Positions 1 to 5,386 of a DNA stretch of 6,441 bases are shown one piece after another. Position numbers and translations under genes: made by a program. Numbering within the stretch: position 1 is the stretch's first letter; every line of letters starts with the position of its first letter. Location of the stretch: contig CAZMSZ010000408.1 in the NCBI GenBank assembly GCA_964569055.1, positions 1 to 6,441 of the forward strand, written 5' to 3'. The notes beneath the pieces are model-generated. The model searched no databases. It was given only the letters and a program-made list of their open reading frames with translations, and was not told where the DNA came from. This DNA is from JAWLGW01 sp964569055. Its GTDB lineage: Bacteria; Planctomycetota; J058.

Positions 1-1251
1 CTCGGGGGCGCTCTGGTAGCGCTGGGCCGGCTTCTTGCGCATGGCCTTGCGCACCACCTCGCACAGCTCGGTCGGGACCTTGGGGTTGAGCTGCTCGATC
101 GGCGGCGGGTCGCGCTCGAGGATGTTCGTGACGAACTCCTGCAGGTTGTTGGCCACGATCGGGTAGCGGCCGCTCAGCAGGTGATAAAGCGTGGCGCCGA
201 GCGAGTAGAGGTCGGCGCGCGCGTCGACGCCCTTGGCGTTGTTCACCTGCTCGGGCGGCATGTAGCAGGGCGTGCCGATCCCCTCGCCGTCGCGCGTCCC
301 CGCCGAGACGCCGATCTGCTTGGCCAGGCCGAAGTCCGACAGCTTGGCCACCCCGTCCTCGGCTCGATAGAGCACGTTGGCCGGCTTCACGTCGCGGTGC
401 ACGATCCCCTCGCGCGCGGAGTACTCGAGCGCCCGGCAGATCTGCAGCCCGACCGACAGCGCCACCGCCACCGAGGGCGGGCCGCGTCGTTCGAGCAGGG
501 CCTGGAGGTCGGTCGCCTGGAAGTACTCCATGACGATGAAGTAGCCCTTGGGGAACGGGCTGGCGTCGAAGATCCGCACGATGTTGGGGTGCTCGAGCTT
601 GGAGATCGTGGCCGCCTCGCGCAAGAAGCGCGCCTCGGTGCGGGCGGAGCGGCGCTGCCGCTGGCGGAGCACCTTGAGCGCCACGATCCGGTCGAGCACG
701 AGCTGGCGCGCCTTGAACACCAGCCCCGCGCTGCCGGCGCCGAGGCGCTCGAGCACCTCATAGCCCTGGAACTCGTTGCTGGTGAAGCTGATCACCGTGG
801 AGCAGTCGGGGCACAGGTACTGCCCGCCCTTCTCGGGCACGTCGCCGTCGGCGAAGGTGGCGAGCGTGATCGAGCGGCCGCAGCAGGCGCAGGCCTTGGG
901 CTGGTCGAGGAACGACACCGTCTCCTCGCCCTCCTCCTCGATCGCGCCGAGGTCGGTCACGTAGCGCACGTCCCACACCTGCTCGCCGGCGAGCAGGCGG
1001 TCCCCGTCGATCAAGCTGCGCTCGGCGTTGATCCGCCGCCCGTTCACGAAGGTGCCGTTGCGGCTGCCGCAGTCGCGCACCAGGGCCACCTCGCCGCGGA
1101 AGTCGAGCTCGAAGTGGATCCGCGAGAGGTGGTTGTCGCGCAGCTTGGTCCCCGCCTTGGAGGAGCGCCCGAACGAGTGACGGGTGCCGCGCGCCACGGC
1201 GATCGTCTCGCCGCGCTCGGGGCCGCTGGTGTAGGTCAGGACGACGTACAT
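1..1251 (-). CDS. FHA domain - zinc-ribbon-like - Ser/Thr protein kinase (C-terminus cut by window edge)
   Basis: This is a bacterial Hanks-type serine/threonine kinase that would phosphorylate proteins in the cytoplasm; 417 residues are visible and the frame is still open at the left edge. Residues 1-97 form an FHA phosphothreonine-binding domain, with G28-R29, S43-x-x-H46 and the SRNGTFVNG motif at 63-71. Next is a Cys4 zinc-ribbon-like segment (C121/C124 and C147/C150, with an extra C123). The kinase domain starts near 164: glycine loop GAGSAGLVFKA at 171-181, ATP lysine K193, helix-C glutamate E212, catalytic loop HRDVKPAN at 285-292, DFG at 306-308, PPE (for APE) at 332-334, and QRY near 411. 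All catalytic residues are present, so it should be active. ATG at 1251 starts right at the FHA domain; the only Shine-Dalgarno-like GGGAG lies 1 nt upstream, so initiation may depend on coupling to the preceding gene 13 nt away. A C-terminal membrane or sensor domain, if any, lies outside the window. Its substrates are unknown. Confidence 0.95.
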   Translation of the reverse strand, partial: MYVVLTYTSGPERGETIAVARGTRHSFGRSSKAGTKLRDNHLSRIHFELDFRGEVALVRDCGSRNGTFVNGRRINAERSLIDGDRLLAGEQVWDVRYVTDLGAIEEEGEETVSFLDQPKACACCGRSITLATFADGDVPEKGGQYLCPDCSTVISFTSNEFQGYEVLERLGAGSAGLVFKARQLVLDRIVALKVLRQRQRRSARTEARFLREAATISKLEHPNIVRIFDASPFPKGYFIVMEYFQATDLQALLERRGPPSVAVALSVGLQICRALEYSAREGIVHRDVKPANVLYRAEDGVAKLSDFGLAKQIGVSAGTRDGEGIGTPCYMPPEQVNNAKGVDARADLYSLGATLYHLLSGRYPIVANNLQEFVTNILERDPPPIEQLNPKVPTELCEVVRKAMRKKPAQRYQSAPE

Positions 1252-1264
1252 GCTCCCAGGTGGT

Positions 1265-3520
1265 CTAGCCGGTCCCCAGCCGCTCGAGCAACCCTCGCAG
1301 CTCGTCGTGCTGGGCCGGGGTCAGCTTGCGCCGGATCAGGCGCGTGGTAGCGCTGGCCTCCTCGGCCCGCCGGAGGCGCTCGAGCGCCTGCTGGCGCAGC
1401 GCGGCGCGGCGCGGGTCGCCGGGCGGGAGGGCCTCGCGCAGGCGGACGCGGAGCTGGGCCGCCTCGAGCTGGTAGCCGGGATGGCCGGGGTAGAGCGCGG
1501 CCGCCCGGTCGATCGCGACCAGGGCTCCCTCGAGGTCGCCCGCGCCCTCGACGGCGCGGCCGCGGCCCTGGAGCGTGAGGGCCAGCTCGTACCAGGCGCT
1601 GTGGGCGCGCGGGTCGAGCTCGGTCGCGCGGCGGACGACGTCGGTCGCCTGGGCCCACACCGGGGCCGCCTCCTCGGGCGGGAGCAGGGCGGCGAGCTGG
1701 CGCAGCGCCTCGCCGCGCTCGAGCTCGGTGCGCACGTGCCAGGGCCAGGCGGCGCTCGCCTCGGCGTAGCGCTCGCTCGCCTCGACCAGGGCGTCCGCCG
1801 CCTCGGCGTAGGCGCGCTCGGCCAGGAGGTCCGCGGCGCGCTCGCGCGCGGCGCGGGCCTGCTCGCGGGGGAGCTCGCCCCCGAGCGCGTGCGCGCTCAC
1901 GCCGACCAGCGCCAGGCTGAGCGCGCCGACGGCCACGGCCGCGGCGGTTCGTGCGCCCGCTGGCCCGACCGGGCGCGCCGGGGCGCGGGCCAGCGCCGGG
2001 GCGAGCGCGGCCAGGGTGAACGTGAGCGCGAACGTGCCGGGGTGGTGCAGGCCGAAGTCGAGCAGGCCGTCCCCGAGCAGGGCGGCCGCGCCGGCCAGCG
2101 CGGCCGCGGCGAGCGGTCGGTTCGTCTCGGGGCCCAGCTTGGCGAGCGCGGCGGTGAGCCCGGCGGTCAGCGCGGCGGTGAGGCCCGCGATCGCGGCCAG
2201 CGCTGCGGGCGTCGCCGCGGAGGGGCCGTCGCCGAAGCCCGCGAGCAGGAGCAGCGCCAGGAGCAGCCCGCCCGCCGCGCTCGCGCCGAGCGCGCCGTTC
2301 GAGAGGGGAGCCGGAGCGTCGTCGGGGCCGGGCTCGCTCGGCGCGAGCGCGGCGCACGCGCCCTCCCAGGCCCAGGCCACGAGCAGGGCGGCGAGGGTCA
2401 GCAGGCCGACCAGGCCGAGCTCGGCTCCGACCTGCACCGCGGCGTTGTGGGCGTGGAGCGTCTCCTCGGCGCGCAGCGGCTTGTAGGCGGCGTAGTACTC
2501 GCGGAACTGGTTGAGTCCCACCCCGAGCAGCGGGTGGTCGCGGAACATGCCGAGCCCCGCCTCCCAGTACTCGAGCCGCACCGTGAGCGAGAGCCCGATC
2601 CCGGCCCGCTCGGGGCCAGCCCAGTACACGGCCAGGCCGGCGATCGCGCCCAGCAGGGCTACCCCCGCCAGCGCCATGGCCAGCGTCCGGCGGCGCGCGG
2701 CGAGCGCGGGGTGGAGCAGCGCGAGCGCCGCGCCGACCACCCCCAGCGTCACGACCGCGCCCTTGCTCTTGGTGAGCGGGAGCGTGATCACCAGGACGGT
2801 GAAGGCGACGAGCGGCACCACGCCCAGGGGCGAGCGGCGCTGACGCCACGCGAGGAGGGCGACCAGCGGCAGGGCGGCGCAGATCGCGCTGGCGAGCAGG
2901 TTGGGGAGCAACCAGGGGCCGGTGGCGGCGATCGCGCGGATCCGCTCCTCGAGCGCCATGCGGTAGCTGGCGTCGGTCCGCCCGAGGACGGCTTCGAGCT
3001 CGCCGCGCTCGAGCTCGGCGCGGAGCTCGGGTCGCTGGACCAGCGCCTCGTGCAGCCCGAGCGCCGCGCCGGTGACGACGCAGGCCAAGAGCGCGGCCAC
3101 GAGGAGGCGCGCCGCGCGCGGGTCGCGCCCCAGCTCGCGGCAGGCGAGCGCCAACAGCAGCAGCGCGACCCAGGTGGAGGCCGTGCGGCCGGCCAGGTCG
3201 AGGTCGGGGGCGCGCGCCGAGGCGAGCGCGATCACGAGCGCCAGCGCGCCGAGCGCGGGCAGGCGCCAGCCCGCGCTCACGAGCGGCGGCTCACCCGCCA
3301 GCGCCCGCGCCACGAGCAGGATCGCGGCCGCCCCGCAGGAGAGCGCGTCGAACAGGAGCTGCGCGCCCGGCGAGAACAGCTCCAGCCCGGCGCCGGTCGT
3401 GAAGGTGCGCAGGACCAGCGAGGCGATCGCCAGCGCCAGCGCCAGCGAGAGGAGCAAGGGCGCGAGCGAACGCTCCTCGGCCACGGGAGCCGGCGCGCTC
3501 TCGCCTGGAGCTCCGCTCAC
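1265..3520 (-). CDS. O-antigen ligase/polymerase-like (Wzy_C) membrane protein with C-terminal TPR-like region
   Basis: This 751-residue polytopic inner-membrane protein probably joins lipid-carried glycans, as a WaaL-type ligase or Wzy-type polymerase. About 12-14 hydrophobic segments run from residue 20 to 545. The family signature lies at 315-360: an arginine and YWE, a GVGLNQF motif (333-339), then LHAHN (355-359) before a further membrane segment, the usual Wzy_C/O-antigen-ligase loop pattern. A later LLDFGLHHPG segment (486-495) recalls the DFxLHxP motif of related proteins. Residues about 555-720 are soluble, Ala/Arg/Glu-rich and helical, with TPR-like repeats (for example RATELDPRAHSAWYELAL and AIDRAAALYPGHPGYQLEA), probably for protein contacts outside the membrane. 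The start is GTG at 3520; no other start codon occurs in frame in the 31-nt gap to pyrF, and the Shine-Dalgarno is weak. The stop is TAG, 13 nt before the kinase. Ligase and polymerase cannot be separated by sequence, and no glycosyltransferases are visible nearby. Confidence 0.88.
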   Translation of the reverse strand: MSGAPGESAPAPVAEERSLAPLLLSLALALAIASLVLRTFTTGAGLELFSPGAQLLFDALSCGAAAILLVARALAGEPPLVSAGWRLPALGALALVIALASARAPDLDLAGRTASTWVALLLLALACRELGRDPRAARLLVAALLACVVTGAALGLHEALVQRPELRAELERGELEAVLGRTDASYRMALEERIRAIAATGPWLLPNLLASAICAALPLVALLAWRQRRSPLGVVPLVAFTVLVITLPLTKSKGAVVTLGVVGAALALLHPALAARRRTLAMALAGVALLGAIAGLAVYWAGPERAGIGLSLTVRLEYWEAGLGMFRDHPLLGVGLNQFREYYAAYKPLRAEETLHAHNAAVQVGAELGLVGLLTLAALLVAWAWEGACAALAPSEPGPDDAPAPLSNGALGASAAGGLLLALLLLAGFGDGPSAATPAALAAIAGLTAALTAGLTAALAKLGPETNRPLAAAALAGAAALLGDGLLDFGLHHPGTFALTFTLAALAPALARAPARPVGPAGARTAAAVAVGALSLALVGVSAHALGGELPREQARAARERAADLLAERAYAEAADALVEASERYAEASAAWPWHVRTELERGEALRQLAALLPPEEAAPVWAQATDVVRRATELDPRAHSAWYELALTLQGRGRAVEGAGDLEGALVAIDRAAALYPGHPGYQLEAAQLRVRLREALPPGDPRRAALRQQALERLRRAEEASATTRLIRRKLTPAQHDELRGLLERLGTG

Positions 3521-3551
3521 CGCCCGAAACGCCTGCGCGCCGCGCGCCCGC

Positions 3552-4397
3552 TCAGACCGCGCGCTCGTGGCGGGCGAGGTCGAGGCGCATGGCGCGGAGC
3601 GCCTCGATCACGCGCTCCTGCCAGTCACCCGGGGCTTCGCCGCTCCAGGGGAGGGTAAGCGAGCGCGAGGCGCTGACCAGCACCCCGCCGCCGCGCGCGT
3701 CGAGGGCGGCCTCGAGCACGGCCGGGTCGCCGCCTTGCGCGCCGTAGCCCGGCATGAGGAAGTAGGCCCGCGGCATGAGCTCACGCAGCCGGCGCACCAG
3801 CTCGACCGGCGCGGTCAGCCCGACCACGGCCCCGACGAGCGAGCGGCCGTCCTCGCCGCAGTGGGCCTCCCCGAGCGCGTCGACCAGCCGCGCCACCTGC
3901 TCGCACACCTTCTCACCGGAGGCGAGCACGAGGTCCTGCAGGTCGGTGGCGCCCGGGTTGGAGGTCTTGACGAGCACGAACAGGCCCTTGTGGTTGGCGG
4001 CCGCCGCGGCCACGAACGGCTCGAGGGAGTCGCGCCCGAGGTAGGGGTTGAGTGTGATCGCGTCGAAGCGGCTGTGGGGCCCGAGCAGTCGCTCGGCGTA
4101 GGCTGCGGCGGTCGAGCCGATGTCGCCGCGCTTGCAGTCGGCGATCACGACCGCGCCGCCCTCGCGGATCGCGGGCGCGATTCGCTCGGGGCCGGCCCAG
4201 TCGTCGCCGAAGAAGGCGACCTGCGGCTTGATCGCGGCCACCCGATCCGCGAGGAGCACGCCGGTGGCGGCGGCCCAGCCGAGCATGTCGAGCTCGGGCG
4301 GGAGCTGCTCGGGCCGCGGGTCGAGCCCGGCGCAGATCGGCCCGCGCCGGGCGCACAGCACGCCGAGCCGGTCGGCGAAGTGGAGGGACGCGCTCAC
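3552..4397 (-). CDS. pyrF: Orotidine-5'-phosphate decarboxylase, type 2 subfamily
   Basis: This cytoplasmic enzyme removes CO2 from orotidine 5'-monophosphate to give UMP, the last step of de novo pyrimidine synthesis. The 281-residue length and motifs fit the longer type 2 subfamily (as in mycobacteria, myxobacteria and planctomycetes), not the shorter E. coli form. Visible motifs are FADRL (7-11), GLDPR (24-28), IKPQ with K57, the catalytic ADCKRGDIGSTA stretch with D87, K89 and D92, TLNPYLGRDSLEPF (115-128), KTSNPG (144-149), the phosphate-loop region PGYGAQGG (216-223) and VSASRSL (241-247). Nothing essential is missing, so it should be active. The start is GTG at 4397, giving the usual short lead before FADRL; a GAGAG lies just upstream. 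It is first in a probable operon with the membrane protein and the kinase. UMP feeds the nucleotide sugars used in glycan assembly, but pairing with the polysaccharide gene may be chance. Confidence 0.97.
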   Translation of the reverse strand: MSASLHFADRLGVLCARRGPICAGLDPRPEQLPPELDMLGWAAATGVLLADRVAAIKPQVAFFGDDWAGPERIAPAIREGGAVVIADCKRGDIGSTAAAYAERLLGPHSRFDAITLNPYLGRDSLEPFVAAAAANHKGLFVLVKTSNPGATDLQDLVLASGEKVCEQVARLVDALGEAHCGEDGRSLVGAVVGLTAPVELVRRLRELMPRAYFLMPGYGAQGGDPAVLEAALDARGGGVLVSASRSLTLPWSGEAPGDWQERVIEALRAMRLDLARHERAV

Positions 4398-4468
4398 GGA
4401 TCGCTCTCGAGTGGCGGTTGGCGGTTGCGGTCAGCGGTGGCTCCCCGAGCCCACCGCTGCGTCACGAA

Positions 4469-4478
4469 GCTACGTAGC
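4469..4478. promoter_or_regulatory. 10-bp perfect palindrome GCTACGTAGC, possible operator
   Basis: GCTACGTAGC is its own reverse complement and sits in the only AT-richer patch of the divergent intergenic region, 72 nt from the pyrF start and 102 nt from the FHA gene start. A dimeric regulator could bind it and affect both directions. The palindrome does not extend (A on one side, C on the other), so it is short and could be chance. Confidence 0.25.
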
Positions 4479-4570
4479 CCAATGTATCTGGCGAGCGGCG
4501 CGGCGGGGTGCGCGCGGCCGGGTTCCCCTGGCGGGCGCGGCGCGCGCCTGACAAGGTAGGAGTCGTGGGG

Positions 4571-4575
4571 GGAGG
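4571..4575 (+). promoter_or_regulatory. Shine-Dalgarno GGAGG of the FHA membrane protein gene
   Basis: GGAGG is separated by 4 nt from the GTG at 4580. This supports that start over the far upstream ATG at 4508, which would add 24 residues unlike any FHA N-terminus. An in-frame GTG at 4565 is a second choice; it has a GGAG only 2 nt upstream and would add five residues. Confidence 0.55.
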
Positions 4576-4579
4576 CCCC

Positions 4580-5386
4580 GTGCTCGAGCTCACCGTCACC
4601 CACCTCACCGGCTCGCGGGCCGGGAGCACGCAGCAGCTGCGCGGCGAGCTCCTGACCGTGGGGCGCGACCCGAGCAACGCGCTGGCGTTCGACCCGCTGC
4701 AGGACGCCGCCGTGTCGGGGTTCCACGCCCACTTCATGCTCGAGGGCGGGAGCGTGGTGCTGACCGACCTCGGCAGCAGCAACGGCACGTTCTTCAACGG
4801 ACAGCGGATCAGCGGCCCGACGCCGATCGTGTCGGGCGCCAGCGTGCAGTTCGGCGACAAGGGGCCGATCATGGCGGTGACGTTCGCGGCGGCTGCGGCC
4901 TCGCCCACCGCTGCGGCTCCGGCGTCCGCGACCGCCGCCGCCGCGCCGAGCGCCGCGCCATCCGCGGCGGCCGCGCCGAGCGCGCCGAGCGCCGCGCCCC
5001 CGGCGTCCGAAGCGCCGGCGGGGGCCCCCGAGCCCGCCGCGCCGCCGGCAGAGGACGGCGCGCCCGAGCCGAAGAAGTCGCGACTGCCTCTGTTCGCCTG
5101 TCTGGCAGCGCTCGGCGCGCTCCTCCTGACCGCGGTGGTGGCGCTCGTGCTGTTCTTCGCCCGGGGCAAGCTGCCGCCGGCGCTGCAGAGGTTCCTGCCC
5201 AGGGGCCCCAGGGTCCCGACCGTCAGGGCGCCCAGGGCTCCGCAAGTGAAGGTGCCCAAGGCGCCGGCGGTCAAGCCGCCCAAGGCGCCGGCGGTCAAGC
5301 CACCCAAGGCGCCGACGATCAAGCCGCCCAAGGCCCCCAAGCTGCCCAAGGGCGTGCCTGCCCCGGCGCCGGAGGGCGGCTCCTGA
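4580..5386 (+). CDS. FHA-domain single-pass membrane protein with Ala/Pro linker and Lys/Pro repeat tail
   Basis: This 268-residue protein has an N-terminal FHA domain that would bind phosphothreonine peptides in the cytoplasm. FHA motifs are G28-R29, S46-x-x-H49, GSSNGTFFNG (65-74) and a final strand ending near F102; the binding residues R29, S46 and N68 are kept. Residues 103-164 are a low-complexity Ala/Pro/Ser linker. K165-K166-S-R then precedes one hydrophobic segment at 169-194 (LPLFACLAALGALLLTAVVA onward), followed by R195. The tail, 195-268, is basic and Pro-rich, with five 8-residue repeats of the KPPKAPAV type at 216-255. The charge pattern suggests the FHA side inside and the tail outside, though both flanks are basic and the opposite topology is possible. 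There is no signal peptide or enzyme domain. It may anchor phosphorylated partners at the membrane; the divergently encoded FHA-kinase is an obvious candidate partner, but only by proximity. Its stop overlaps the next gene by 4 nt. Confidence 0.85.
   Translation: MLELTVTHLTGSRAGSTQQLRGELLTVGRDPSNALAFDPLQDAAVSGFHAHFMLEGGSVVLTDLGSSNGTFFNGQRISGPTPIVSGASVQFGDKGPIMAVTFAAAAASPTAAAPASATAAAAPSAAPSAAAAPSAPSAAPPASEAPAGAPEPAAPPAEDGAPEPKKSRLPLFACLAALGALLLTAVVALVLFFARGKLPPALQRFLPRGPRVPTVRAPRAPQVKVPKAPAVKPPKAPAVKPPKAPTIKPPKAPKLPKGVPAPAPEGGS
4886..5071 (+). repeat. Low-complexity Ala/Pro/Ser-coding stretch
   Basis: This part of the FHA membrane protein gene codes for a linker made almost only of Ala, Pro, Ser and a few acidic residues. 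The DNA reuses short GC-only units such as GCGCCGAGCGCC. It looks like a flexible spacer that can grow or shrink by slippage. No folded domain is expected here. Confidence 0.7.
5225..5344 (+). repeat. Five tandem 24-bp repeats coding for 8-residue Lys/Pro units
   Basis: The units begin at 5225, 5249, 5273, 5297 and 5321 and encode RAPRAPQV, KVPKAPAV, KPPKAPAV, KPPKAPTI and KPPKAPKL. The middle copies are almost identical in DNA (AAGCCGCCCAAGGCGCCGGC type), while the outer ones have drifted. The period is a multiple of three, so a change in copy number keeps the frame. The units form the strongly basic, Pro-rich tail after the membrane segment. Confidence 0.9.
5371..5375 (+). promoter_or_regulatory. 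Shine-Dalgarno GGAGG for the M20 peptidase-family gene
   Basis: GGAGG lies within the end of the FHA gene, with 7 nt between it and the CTG at 5383. This is ideal spacing and is the main reason for placing the start at that CTG, since no ATG, GTG or TTG is available in the frame there. Confidence 0.65.

Larger units (their letters stand above)
4398..4579. promoter_or_regulatory. Divergent intergenic region, presumed two-way promoter
   Basis: These 182 nt separate the start codons of pyrF (leftward) and the FHA membrane protein gene (rightward), so both transcription units should start here. The stretch 4461-4490 is the least GC-rich part and holds an exact palindrome and the sequence AATGTATCT, which weakly resembles a -10 element. 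I found no convincing paired -35/-10 boxes on either strand. A short G-rich repetition, GGCGGTT twice in a row at 4413-4426, lies close to pyrF. No small gene is supported. The promoter role rests on gene orientation, not on a recognised motif. Confidence 0.5.

Noticed and set aside
181..1350. 389-residue plus-strand open frame opposite the kinase
   Set aside because: All kinase and FHA motifs are on the minus strand. This frame has His/Arg/Ala-biased composition and no recognisable domain.
1250..3658. 802-residue open frame on the plus strand opposite the Wzy_C gene
   Set aside because: It is an antisense shadow caused by high GC and codon bias. The protein is a monotonous Arg/Gly/Glu/Ala mix with no domain motif, while the minus-strand frame has membrane segments and family motifs.
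4413..4426. GGCGGTT repeated twice, considered as an iteron or operator
   Set aside because: Two 7-bp copies of a G-rich word in very GC-rich DNA are easily chance, and no further copies or partner sites are seen.
4508..4579. ATG at 4508 as the start of the FHA membrane protein
   Set aside because: It would add 24 residues of Arg/Gly-rich sequence with no FHA character and has no Shine-Dalgarno. GTG 4580 with GGAGG starts directly at the first FHA strand.
5225..5344. 24-bp repeats considered as a CRISPR array
   Set aside because: The units are directly adjacent with no spacers and keep a protein frame, so they are coding tandem repeats.
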